Positions 17,839-27,700 of a DNA stretch of 64,000 nt are shown piece by piece. The notes under the pieces are model-generated. The model worked only from the letters and a program-made list of their open reading frames with translations, was not told the DNA's origin and made no database searches. Source of the stretch: Schizochytrium sp. TIO01 (lineage: Eukaryota; Sar; Bigyra; Thraustochytrida; Thraustochytriidae); NCBI GenBank assembly GCA_004764695.1, contig CM015707.1, positions 225,440-289,439 of the forward strand, given 5' to 3'. Each line of letters begins with the position of its first letter. Within the stretch, counting starts at the first letter, position 1. The position numbers were made by a program, and so were the translations under genes.

Positions 17839-18783
17839 TGATTCAAAAGAACTCAACGAGTGAACCAAGGAATTGTGGTCTGGTGTCAGGGATTGAATTG
17901 AAGATCCATGATGCATAAAATTCAAGTAGCTGTCAATCATTTCTCTCGTATGTTGAACATTGCAGTCCAGACCTCTAATGCGGTGTGCTTTACAAAAGTA
18001 AAGAACATCATCTTCGGTCTTTATGAGCTGAGTACCTCCTCTTTTATTGACTGAAACAGAGCATTTGCAATAATAGCATGTACTTTGCATAACTAAAAGA
18101 GACTTCATGTGTTGAGCCTTGCATCCCGAGCAATACTGCACAGCTCTGCTATGTACGTATGTAACAATAGTATTACAGAATCGACACCTGCTATACTTTA
18201 TACCAGCAAATGTCACAAGCCCGGACTGGTGATCCGAGTTGATAGACTTTAGAGCATTATGACATTTTAAGCAACAAAGTTCATCTGTCGAAAGGTCTTT
18301 GTATGCGTCTGTCATACCAATCGCACGACTGACATCGACGAATGACCTAACCGGGGATTTAGTGCACTTTTGGCTAGTACAAACAAACATCTTCCACGTG
18401 GTAATCAATACCTTTGTTTGTTGGCAATAAAATAGTTTAGAGATCCAGTCATCGGGATGGAGAGCTAACTGAGGGTCAATTTTATGTTTCAGAGACCTTG
18501 AACTTAAAACTTCATAATCATTTACACTCCACCTAATAAACTTTCCACCATCAATTATCCATTCTGTTGGATATCCGTTTACAAGGACAGTATATGGCCT
18601 TTTGTCTAAAAACTCCTTCCGATAACACAGAACGCACTTTTCTAGTCCATAGTAGTGCATAGATTGTCCGCTCTGTGGGATCTTTAAGTCAACGACGCAA
18701 GCACAGTTCTTGTCATTAATACAGGTGCCGTCACAAACAGCTAAGAGCCTGTCTTCGTCTCTTTTTTGGACGATGATGTTCAT
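17836..18783 (-). CDS. Cysteine-rich, probably zinc-binding protein
   Basis: 315 residues with at least six Cys pairs: CVLCYRKEF, CTSQKC, CCLKCHNAL, CRFCNTIV, CSGCKAQH, CYYCKCSV, plus FCKAHR. The last four follow each other within about 80 residues and look like consecutive zinc ribbons. No RING or PHD spacing fits cleanly. There is no membrane span. Such proteins in large DNA viruses are often transcription factors or nucleic-acid binders; this is inference. The 5' end overlaps the upstream gene by 53 bases in another frame, so translation may be coupled or the start may be internal. Confidence 0.75.
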   Translation of the reverse strand: MNIIVQKRDEDRLLAVCDGTCINDKNCACVVDLKIPQSGQSMHYYGLEKCVLCYRKEFLDKRPYTVLVNGYPTEWIIDGGKFIRWSVNDYEVLSSRSLKHKIDPQLALHPDDWISKLFYCQQTKVLITTWKMFVCTSQKCTKSPVRSFVDVSRAIGMTDAYKDLSTDELCCLKCHNALKSINSDHQSGLVTFAGIKYSRCRFCNTIVTYVHSRAVQYCSGCKAQHMKSLLVMQSTCYYCKCSVSVNKRGGTQLIKTEDDVLYFCKAHRIRGLDCNVQHTREMIDSYLNFMHHGSSIQSLTPDHNSLVHSLSSFES

Positions 18784-19462
18784 TCCCTTTTCTTTTATTA
18801 GATAATATAGGAGCTTTTAATATGTTCCGTTCCGGGATCTGAGCTGAAATGATACCAATAATAATGATATAATTCTGCTCGAATAATAAGCAATTTAAAT
18901 TCAAGTCATTTTTAAAGAAGGTAGAGACTAAGCCATTATATGCAACTGTTGCCTGAAATTGTTTTTCATTACAAGTTGTTACTGAGATCGTTTTAACCTC
19001 CTCATGCTTAGTAAACCTGTAATGATGTATATGACCATAAAGTGTAAATGATGATAGTTTAAGTTCACACATTGCTTCCAAAATGACTTCCTGGTTAAAA
19101 GGTTGTAATGGTGCTCTAAGAATTTGATAATAATTTCGAAACTTGGAGACAAGTTGGGGCCGACGCTCTTTAACTGCAAGATAAAGTTGTGCCTTCAGAC
19201 GAGCGTTTGCGGTTAAGAGTGGATGCTCCTTGATCAATTCCAAAGTTGGTCCTATATCAAAGATCCTGGCGTAAAGCGATGGTTCGAGGACTCCTGAGTG
19301 ATGTGTTATCATCCGTTGCTCATCTGAATCTAGAGCATGTTCATAGTTTCTTAAAATATGGGCAATAAGGTAAGGTTTTGAGTCGATTGACAAGCAAGTT
19401 GACAAACTAATAATTTCTGATAGTTCGAGAAACGGCGCGACGTAGAAAAGTATTTCAATCAT
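18731..19462 (-). CDS. Hypothetical protein with basic C-terminus
   Basis: 243 residues from the Met at 19462; the frame is open to a Met at 19495, but a TATATATA box begins only two bases from it, so the inner Met, about 40 bases downstream of that box, is the likelier start. The body is predicted helical (LSEIISLSTCL, ARLKAQLYLAVKERR), and the end is a strong nuclear-localisation signal (KRKGNEHHRPKKRRRQ). It overlaps the cysteine-rich gene by 53 bases. Possibly an ankyrin-like or F-box-like host regulator, but no repeat is clear enough to say so. Confidence 0.7.
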   Translation of the reverse strand: MIEILFYVAPFLELSEIISLSTCLSIDSKPYLIAHILRNYEHALDSDEQRMITHHSGVLEPSLYARIFDIGPTLELIKEHPLLTANARLKAQLYLAVKERRPQLVSKFRNYYQILRAPLQPFNQEVILEAMCELKLSSFTLYGHIHHYRFTKHEEVKTISVTTCNEKQFQATVAYNGLVSTFFKNDLNLNCLLFEQNYIIIIGIISAQIPERNILKAPILSNKRKGNEHHRPKKRRRQALSCL

Positions 19463-19496
19463 AGCACTTAATCTAATGACCCGACTCCACACCATG

Positions 19497-19505
19497 TTAT
19501 ATATA
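19497..19505 (-). promoter_or_regulatory. TATA box
   Basis: TATATATAG lies 35-43 bases upstream of the Met at 19462. This spacing agrees with other TATA boxes in the window and decides the start of that gene. Confidence 0.5.
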
Positions 19506-19614
19506 GCGTATTTTAAATGGGCAAATGAGCAAAAAACTCATTTTTTTTTAAATTTAATAAAAAGAAAAAGGGTTAATTAGAATGTTTATTTTGCTCACAG
19601 AGAATTAAAGATTT

Positions 19615-20826
19615 ATGAGCATTATAGAATTGATACTTGAACATTTAAGTAATTGTTTGGCTGTTTTGCGTCTAAAAACATACATGACATCATCTACAAG
19701 ACGCTCCATGAGAGGACATACTGATGTTATCAAGGAAGAGAACTTAGAGTACCTAATGACTACACAGAATTCGGTTATTTACATTAACTATAAAGATAGA
19801 AAGGTTCTTAAAGTCTATAGAAAGAAGAAGCTTTATTCTGAAAGCAAAAGCTCAGCTGCAGAAAGTTCATTAAACAGAGAAATTGATGCATACGATAAAG
19901 TCAACAAGATTGAGATCTTACAAGACTTTATCCCCGAGATTTTTTCAGTAGGGAATAACTTCATCTTGATGGAATATACCGGAAAGGATGGGATAGAACT
20001 TATAAATGATAGGGAACTGACCCTCCGAATGTGGTACCTTTTTGTCTCACAAATTTCATCAGTAGTAACATTTCTAACAGACAATAATCTTGCCCATGGT
20101 GACATCAAACCTGAGAACATAACATTTGATCTCCGTACCAAAAGCTGGAAGTTAATTGACTTTGGATTCTGCAAAAATGTAACCGATAGAAATGCGGTCA
20201 CATTTTTAGGTACTTACCCTTACACGGCACCGTTTGTTGGAAACAAAATGGAACTCCATAAATTTGCAGAAACAAATGAGAATCTCACTGTAGGTGCGGC
20301 AAATGAATACTATTCCTTTGCCATCACGGCACTTTCACTCTTCGGTGTCCATCTGGATACCCCTTCTGACACAAGAAACATTTTCCTCTGTGTCAGAAGT
20401 ATTTTTCAAATCGCTGCTTGTGACCAGCTTCCGCTTCTTCAATCTATCGCTAAAGTATGTGCTAGTAGCTTAGATCCGAATTACAAAAACCTTATGTGGA
20501 TGCCGATTAACGGCCATTGTATTTACGTAGACTTCGATCCGTCTGAATCTGAATCTGTTCAAAGTCGTGATCTTTCTCTTGCATGGAAATGTATGCTTGA
20601 ATCTGTTCCAATAACTGAGTTTGGAGATGCTGAGTTGGTAAGAACAAAGGACCTCGTAAAGAAGAACAAATTACCTATCACCTTGTCATTCATCTACGAA
20701 AACTCTTGTGTTCCATCTGAGAGACATCTTACCCTACAAAGAGCTGAGGAGGAAGAAGGCGCAAGTGATAAACCATATTTGGAAACTAAGAAAACAGAGG
20801 GTGAAGTGCATGAAAAGGAAGAATGA
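19615..20826 (+). CDS. Divergent protein kinase
   Basis: 403 residues. Kinase signatures are the Lys66 in VLKVY, HGDIKPEN (161-168) and DFG (182-184), so the active site looks complete. The Gly-rich loop is weak, and the APE region is degenerate (YTAPFVG). Like the other kinase in the window, it has HGD instead of HRD. The C-terminal 50 residues are very acidic. Its stop codon overlaps the start of the transglutaminase-like gene by four bases (ATGA), so the two are probably made from one transcript or otherwise linked. Substrate unknown. Confidence 0.85.
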   Translation: MSIIELILEHLSNCLAVLRLKTYMTSSTRRSMRGHTDVIKEENLEYLMTTQNSVIYINYKDRKVLKVYRKKKLYSESKSSAAESSLNREIDAYDKVNKIEILQDFIPEIFSVGNNFILMEYTGKDGIELINDRELTLRMWYLFVSQISSVVTFLTDNNLAHGDIKPENITFDLRTKSWKLIDFGFCKNVTDRNAVTFLGTYPYTAPFVGNKMELHKFAETNENLTVGAANEYYSFAITALSLFGVHLDTPSDTRNIFLCVRSIFQIAACDQLPLLQSIAKVCASSLDPNYKNLMWMPINGHCIYVDFDPSESESVQSRDLSLAWKCMLESVPITEFGDAELVRTKDLVKKNKLPITLSFIYENSCVPSERHLTLQRAEEEEGASDKPYLETKKTEGEVHEKEE

Positions 20827-22064
20827 TTGAATTTGTCTTCGATGTAACAAAAGCTATGAATAACAAGATTTTACCTTCTTCTCCTTTAGTTGATATTCAC
20901 GAAGGGATGATATTTTATGAGCTAGTGATAATGGAATCAATGAGTCGACGAGCGATCTCAAGAATACCATTCCATCCAAAAAGGGGTATGAAAACTTTCA
21001 ATATAAAATTATGGAATTTCTTAGAAAAGGTACCATCCGAAGCGAGGGAACATACTACTAATCCTTGCTATGGAAGATACAGGGCTCTTCCTTTAGAAGT
21101 TCATGTCTACAAAGTCATGCAAGATAGGGAAACAGTCATCGACCCAACTGAGGCAAAACTGTCAATCATTGGCTATGCCCGTTACATCCAACCTAACACA
21201 TCTCAGGTCCAAGATGTTCCTGTTTGCATTATTGATACAAATGCTGCTGACGATAACTTACCAGCATGTATTCATAATTATAAAGTACATGGTCCAATAC
21301 CTCTCCAACCTCAAAAGGAAATCAAACTCGAGCCAGATGTAATGTTTTCACAGTGGTGGTTGGAACAGCGCCGGTTTTATGGGACGCAAAATATTACTGT
21401 AGATTCTTGTGCTCATAGAGACAACCTAACAGTTATGATCAACGACTTTCTCCTGCATTTCAAAAACGATGCTAATTGCCCAAAGACTCTTCCACGCTTG
21501 TTGGCAAATTTTGGGCTTATTATGCGTAATAAAAGGCTTCGCTATAAGACAGATTATGAATTTGCTAATAACAAACTCTCTGACACTGGTGATTACCTTA
21601 TCGAATTAACGACTAAAGGTGATTGTGAAGATTTTGCGCATTTTTATAACCGTAACATGCGCGTACTTATGGGAATCTTTCCGTTTGTACTAACTACTGA
21701 GGAGGAAAGGCAATCAAGACTTTTCAAATTACTAACAATTTTTGCAGAAAACTACATACCTTACACTTACATCTGTAATGTAGAAATTAATCAACAACGA
21801 CAGTTCCATTGTACAATGTTGTTGGTACCGAAGGTAAATCAAGAGAATACACGAACTATTAGTTTTGAGGTAACCTCCCCTTCCATGACAGTTTGTTTGC
21901 CAAATGAAATCTTTAGTAAATGGCACAAAAAGCAATACTTCCTTTTAGATCAATTTTTTATTTATCGAATGAATAATGATCATTCTAATCCTGAGAATCC
22001 TATAGTTCAAACTGACTTTTCCAAAATTTCCTTTGCGTCGTTGAACAATCCAATTGATTATTAA
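20823..22064 (+). CDS. Protein with transglutaminase-like cysteine peptidase motif
   Basis: 413 residues. The C-terminal half (about 225-380) has a KGDCEDFAHFYNRNMR motif with Cys268, then FHCTMLLVP with His329, then SFEVTSP with Glu349. GDCEDxA followed by a His strand and an acidic residue is the pattern of the transglutaminase-like fold, including bacterial transglutaminase-like cysteine peptidases and the peptidase-like domain of some ciliary proteins. The N-terminal 190 residues are unrecognised, strand-rich. It may cut or crosslink proteins or only bind peptides. The four-base overlap with the kinase upstream suggests they work together. Confidence 0.6.
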   Translation: MIEFVFDVTKAMNNKILPSSPLVDIHEGMIFYELVIMESMSRRAISRIPFHPKRGMKTFNIKLWNFLEKVPSEAREHTTNPCYGRYRALPLEVHVYKVMQDRETVIDPTEAKLSIIGYARYIQPNTSQVQDVPVCIIDTNAADDNLPACIHNYKVHGPIPLQPQKEIKLEPDVMFSQWWLEQRRFYGTQNITVDSCAHRDNLTVMINDFLLHFKNDANCPKTLPRLLANFGLIMRNKRLRYKTDYEFANNKLSDTGDYLIELTTKGDCEDFAHFYNRNMRVLMGIFPFVLTTEEERQSRLFKLLTIFAENYIPYTYICNVEINQQRQFHCTMLLVPKVNQENTRTISFEVTSPSMTVCLPNEIFSKWHKKQYFLLDQFFIYRMNNDHSNPENPIVQTDFSKISFASLNNPIDY

Positions 22065-22230
22065 TTCCATCCGCTACCGCTCAGTTGCTTAGGGATCTCT
22101 CATAGACCTTTTTACTTTAAAAAAAAAGTTATTGAATTTTTATTGATGAATGAGGTAGAATATTACTTAGTCCGTCAAAAAAGACCCTGACAACTTAAAA
22201 AAATATATACTTTTCCTTTTCTGTTCTCCA

Positions 22231-22262
22231 TTATTCTTATTCTTATTCTTATTCTTATTATT
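22231..22262. repeat. TTATTC hexanucleotide repeat
   Basis: About five units of ATTCTT/TTATTC in the gap between the convergent gene ends at 22064 and 22307. Confidence 0.8.
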
Positions 22263-22306
22263 GAAAATAATAATTTTGTAAAAAGTATTAATGAAGTCAC
22301 TTATTA

Positions 22307-22843
22307 TTAAGCACCTTCTAGCTTTTTACAAACTAAAAATGCTACGCGAAGGATGTTTTGACCACCTGCGATGTTAAATGCATCGAAATGATTAATAATG
22401 GGGTTTTGTTTAGACTTCTTGTTGAAGTATATCAATAAGCGGCCGTAAAAGAAAGACCCAATATATTTTTTCACCATTACAATCGAGTGGTGATACATTG
22501 CCTGTTCAAGAATTGTAGCGTCTATGTATTTCTTGTTCAAACGATTCGACTCATAATCCAGTTTAGCGTTGACGCAGCCTTGAGCAACGTAAATAGGGTT
22601 AAAGAGATCACCAAGGTCTTTGAAGATGAAAAAGTCTTTTGTGATGTCTCGCAGATGTTCTTCAAAAACCTTCAAGGCGTCGCTTTCCTCTGTCAAATAT
22701 CTCCAAAACCCCTCCACGAATGTCTTAATACGCTCTTCATTAGATACTAAGAGTTTTGCTTTCTTATGTCGCACACCACAATCATCCTTTTGATGAGCTT
22801 CTATTTCCCTACGCCTCTTCTTTAGACAGATGATAGCACTCAT
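22307..22843 (-). CDS. Hypothetical protein with basic N-terminus
   Basis: 178 residues. The first 30 hold two basic clusters (KKRRREIEAHQK, RHKKAK) typical of a nuclear signal. The rest is helical with regular hydrophobic spacing and no motif I recognise. It is followed on the same strand by a further unknown gene upstream (22919-24103). Possible nuclear or virion-core protein. Confidence 0.75.
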   Translation of the reverse strand: MSAIICLKKRRREIEAHQKDDCGVRHKKAKLLVSNEERIKTFVEGFWRYLTEESDALKVFEEHLRDITKDFFIFKDLGDLFNPIYVAQGCVNAKLDYESNRLNKKYIDATILEQAMYHHSIVMVKKYIGSFFYGRLLIYFNKKSKQNPIINHFDAFNIAGGQNILRVAFLVCKKLEGA

Positions 22844-22918
22844 ATTGATTGTGAGTTGGGGTTTTGCTGACCACTGGATAGAAAGAGAATCGGTGTCCTG
22901 GACCTGTGATGATTTATC

Positions 22919-24103
22919 TTAGGGTTTCTTATCGAAGTCGTAAGGAACTACACTAGTTGAGATACTAGACATTTTAATACCATAAACTCTATGGATTAAG
23001 TCCCGCAGCATTTCCGACCGACTTTGGGAAGGCCATAAACTGTGTGAAGCAGTAGACCATATTAGCTCATTGCGTTTGCTAGAGAAAACTATAACAGCTT
23101 CTTGGAAATTTTGTCGAATTGAACCTGAAAATTGCAAGAGTTCTAAGGGGGTCAATATTTTTCCAGAAGAAAGGTTAATATTCACTAACCTTTTCTTAAC
23201 ACTTTCATCATTCACAACAAAAAGAACACTTTTTTTTTCAATCAGTTCACTGAGTTCGACGTGATTAGCATGCGTCTGTGAATATTTCTTTGCTCCGTCG
23301 TAGAGAACTGAAAGCAAGCCATTAAGAGAATCAGAAGCCTGTATGAAAAGAAGAGCGTCGAAAGATGGAAGAGCGAGGCTTTGGAAGACTAGTTCTGGAT
23401 CCATATTCTGATGGTTATTCACTAAGAAATAATAATCAAATGGTTGCTTTGAGTTTAGCGCTGAACCTGAAGTAGGGACAGGGAGGTTTTCACGTAAAAA
23501 AACGCACTTCCCGGATTTCCTAAGGGCGTTTAAACATTTCATTAAGGACCCTGATGTGAATAGGTGGTAAACATCCTCTTCTCTAATAAAGTTAAGAATA
23601 GATGTCATGATAGAAGGTCCTAGTACTATTTCTTCAATCATTCCCACTGAGTACAAAGGTAATATGCTTCTAAACGCCAAGTCTTTCTGCGGTATAGTTA
23701 ATAATAACTCCAGTAGCTTTTCCTCGGTCCATCTTTGGGCAAGGAAAACTTTTACGTCCGAATTACTCATTCCGAGCGTCAATTCAAGTTTTTGAGTAAT
23801 GGAGAAGACTTGGTTATAGTCATCAATATTATTATAGAGACGGACGATGGGGTGATTGGAGTCAGCCTCAGAGTTTGTACCAAACCTGCGTTTTAAAAAA
23901 CGTTTGTACTCATCGTCGTCCGCATCACGTTTAACTAACTTGACCAGTCTAGAAGTTTGTCGACCTGATGTCACGTAGATACCGTCAAAGAGTCGTGCTA
24001 CTTGGTCTACTGTCTGTCTTCGACCATTTTCCATAAGTGGCTTTCTAATAAAATCAATTCCACCCTTTGTAATCAGGTTATCATTTAACTGTCTTTTTGA
24101 CAT
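22919..24103 (-). CDS. Hypothetical protein
   Basis: 394 residues, cytosolic-looking, no signal peptide or membrane span. It alternates helices and strands, with strand-like segments such as DALLFIQAS, VLFVVNDES and AVIVFSSKR, which would fit an alpha/beta fold. A basic region (VKRDADDDEYKRFLKRRFG) is near residue 60. No nucleotide-binding P-loop or other motif was found. One possibility is a virion structural protein of the capsid group, since none of the capsid proteins was identified elsewhere in the window; this is speculation. Confidence 0.75.
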   Translation of the reverse strand: MSKRQLNDNLITKGGIDFIRKPLMENGRRQTVDQVARLFDGIYVTSGRQTSRLVKLVKRDADDDEYKRFLKRRFGTNSEADSNHPIVRLYNNIDDYNQVFSITQKLELTLGMSNSDVKVFLAQRWTEEKLLELLLTIPQKDLAFRSILPLYSVGMIEEIVLGPSIMTSILNFIREEDVYHLFTSGSLMKCLNALRKSGKCVFLRENLPVPTSGSALNSKQPFDYYFLVNNHQNMDPELVFQSLALPSFDALLFIQASDSLNGLLSVLYDGAKKYSQTHANHVELSELIEKKSVLFVVNDESVKKRLVNINLSSGKILTPLELLQFSGSIRQNFQEAVIVFSSKRNELIWSTASHSLWPSQSRSEMLRDLIHRVYGIKMSSISTSVVPYDFDKKP

Positions 24104-24497
24104 GTTTCTTTAAGTTTTGTATGACCTTCTGAATTCCTCAGTTCAATGGGTGTTTTTGCTTTAAGTATAATGTGAATAATATATTTTTTTTTAAATCAGA
24201 AATTATTCAATGAAGGATAGTGAGTTTTCTTATTATTAACCAGTACTCCTTTAACTTGTTTCCCCTTGTAATCAAGAGGGCGATTTCAATTGAGCATCAC
24301 TAGTTGTTCTATATTAATCGTTATTCCTTTTCAATGCTCTTCCTTTGCATATCATTAAAATGAGAAATTTAATTAAAGGTTCTGAGATTTCTTTTCTCAT
24401 TCATTTTTCAAATAACACTAGAATTATGTTATAATGTGATTTAAAATAATGGTTGAAAATAATTCTTTTAATTATTATCCTATTTAAAATGAAGTTC

Positions 24498-24544
<47 letters not shown>

Positions 24545-24701
24545 TAGTTAATACTGAGATTGTACATGAAATATTCTAGTACTTTATTATGTTTGTTGAA
24601 ATGAAGTAAAATAATGAATATTAATATTACTGATTAAAGGTATCTTGGTTTTAAATAGGAAAGTTTTTACATATAAACATTCCTTAGACTTAAGATTCTA
24701 T
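24104..24701. other. AT-rich gene-free region with TAT microsatellite
   Basis: 598 bases between the unknown gene and the 3' end of the giant gene. It holds a run of about 15 TAT units (24497-24543) and a TATATTTTTTTTT run near 24181. No coding frame, RNA gene or clear inverted repeat was seen. Confidence 0.6.
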
Positions 24702-27700
24702 CTATGACATATTATTAGTATAGCGTAAGTAATATAATCGAAGGAGCAGAACTGTGATTACAATCAAGAGTACAGACACAATTAAGATACTAATTGCGAA
24801 TGAGTCTCCTGAGATGACAGCGTCTGCAAATGATGAAAAAGATGGGAAACTAGTTTCTGGAGAAGTTGGAGCAGAAGTAGGAGATGACGTTTCTGACATA
24901 TCTTCTTCAGAAGAAGAATATAATGGTGTAGATCTTGTTTCAATCATAGAACAATATTTTACTTCCTTTGTGAAAGTTATAGAAAAGCTGTCTGTGTAAC
25001 TGATCATATTTTCATCATCTTCTTCGCTGATGAAGAAAGAACATGATTTGGTTAGAGTGTTATAAAGAAAGCTTCTGCATTCAAAGAATGAATCACAATA
25101 ATATGAACAGCCACCAAGACTTTCACCGACGTAGATAGTGTCAGAGAGTCCTTGGTCAGTTGTACTACGCAATGCTGTTGAAGAACGTGAGAAGTATTCG
25201 CATGTTGTATCATCGAGCACGTGAATAGCATGGCATGATGGAGGTTTTATGAAAAGGGTAGTATCAATATTTACACTGGTCCCCTCGTCGTCAGTGAAGT
25301 CAATTTCCACTGCACCTATAGAGGCAAATTGTAAACACGACGTACTACTTGAGTAATAAGAAAATGCAATACAACGCGTCGACATATCGCATGCGAGTTT
25401 GCACTTGTAAGGACTGTAATTGTAGAGAGTGTCCAATTTGACCATGTTGTCAGATCGAGGACGAAAGCCAGGTAATTCTGCGTAAGAGCATGTTGTCTGA
25501 TTTTCTGGAGTCTGGTCAGTGTCATTAGAAAATGTAGGAATTTCGAATGGATTAGTTGTTGGGGCTAACGACGGGGAGTATGTTGGACTCAGTGTCGGGG
25601 AGTCTGTGAAATAAGGTGTTGATGGGAACTGAGGGCTAGTGTAGTTGATTTCGTAACAGATTGCGTTTTTTACATAGAAGCCCCACTCCAGGTTAGTCTC
25701 CAGAGGAAGGTCTCTTTGGTTGGAAAATAAACAAGTTGTATTCAGTGTTTCTGCATCAAAGTCTTGAAGTCCAGTTCCTGTGCAATTTTCAACAGAAGCA
25801 GTGCAGTCGATTAAACAGGCTTGCATAGCGTAAGAAGAGTCATTTGTGAAGTTGTATGCCTCTTTAACCAAAGCTAGATAATCTGGTTCTAATATAGTAG
25901 TATCGAGTACAATATCTTCTGCTGACGAATTGTACGGAAGATAGGAATAGGAACATTCTTCAAACTGATGAAGAGGGGATGCTGTTGGTTGGGAAGTCAG
26001 TTGGTCGTAAGAGTCATCTGTAGAATTGCAACGACCTTTTAAATAGGTCTGTAGGTAACCCCCCTCATTAATGTTATATTCTACAGTGTTCGGGTCATCG
26101 AGGACTGTCATTCTAAGCCGTGTGCACCTCAAGGTGTTTGAATTGAACATAATTGCGCCGCATGAAGTGTCAAGATCGCACCAGAGTTTACATTGGTTCA
26201 GTTCATAGAAATTTGTGACTATATCTGACTCCAGAATCTTCCCGTCAGAATTAGAATATGCTATTCCAGGATACAAGTTGAATCTACAATTGAGAATAGA
26301 TTCGTCTACAGTTGGTCTCTGAGTCGGTGCTGCTGTCGGTGTTGGACTGTTTGTTGGTGTTGGAAAGGTCGGTGCAAATGTAATATCTGTCGAGTTCGAG
26401 TTGGGACTACAGGGAAGCATTTTAGCCCAAGTAGTACGTTTATAAAGATTCTGTAAGGTATTTTCTTCAATTACACCCTCAATTCCCATTATCGATTCTG
26501 CTTCTTCTGTTAATGCTGTGAAGAGTAAGCACTTTTGAGATTCAGGGCTATCGACGTTATAGATCGTTGAAATGAACCTACATTCCGGATTGACCTGGCA
26601 CGATTCATAACAGGATGAGACTAAGATTTCGCTTACTGAAGAATAGTCTTCTTCTGCAAAAACCATAAAGGGATTTTGAACCTCAAAGTACTGATAAGAG
26701 GACGTTGGGATGTAATTTTCTGAAAACACCTGAAAGGTGCATGTTGATGAACCAGCTTCTTCCCCCGAGGTCGGTGCTTTCGTTGGAGACTTCGTTGGAG
26801 ACGTTGTCGGAGAGCCAGTAGGAGATGATGTCGGAGAGCCAGTAAGAGAGGTAGTAGGAGAGCTGGTTGGAGAACTAGTAGGAGATGTAGTAGGAGAGCT
26901 GGTTGGAGAACTCGTTGGAGAGCTTGTCGGAGAGCTTGTCGGAGAGCTTGTAGGACTGAGTGTTGGAGAATATGTAGGAGATTCTGATGGACTCTCTGAT
27001 GGACTCTCTGATGGTTGTAGAGTAGGGAAACTCGTCGTTGGATATGGAACCGGTGGATCTGTTGGCCGATGTGTAGGCTCGAAGGTCGGTGTAAGCGTCG
27101 GTGTAAGTGTTGGATTGGCTGTTGGAGAGTTTGTAGGAGCCTCTGTTGGAGAGTTTGTAGGAGCCTCTGTTGGAGAGCTCGTAGGACTGAGTGTCGGAGA
27201 GCTCGTAGGGGTGTCAGTTGGAGAGCTCGTAGGACTGAGTGTCGGAGAGCTCGTAGGGGTGACAGTTGGACTTTCTGTAGGTAGATCTGTAGGAAAATAA
27301 GTCGGGAATGCGGTCGGGGAGAGAGTATCGCAAGGTATCTTCTTCATGTAATTGACCGCGTATAGGTAAGTTTTACCTAAAACTAAATCGGCAAGTGTTG
27401 TATCTGAAATATGATTAGAATCCCAAGTAATTCCATCACAATAGGCAGTAGACTCTTCACCAATGTCTACGTGATAAAATAAGGAAATGCATGTCGTAGA
27501 CGTTTTACAGATTTGAATACATTCGTTTTTGATCTCGTCTTCATCAGTGATATCAGAAATAGCAAATCTGAAATCATAGTCGACAAAGCCTGGATACTCT
27601 TCAATTTGAGAGTAATTCGATACGAAAAAGCTGCAACCCTCACCTGAAATTCTTTCTGGTAAAATTGGTGCACGAGTAGGATTTAGTGTTGGTGCAAGTG

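Noticed and set aside
26737-27300. A 187-codon plus-strand frame of repeated VGELVGE
   Set aside because: It is the antisense of the proline-threonine repeat in the giant gene; the repeat keeps several frames open.
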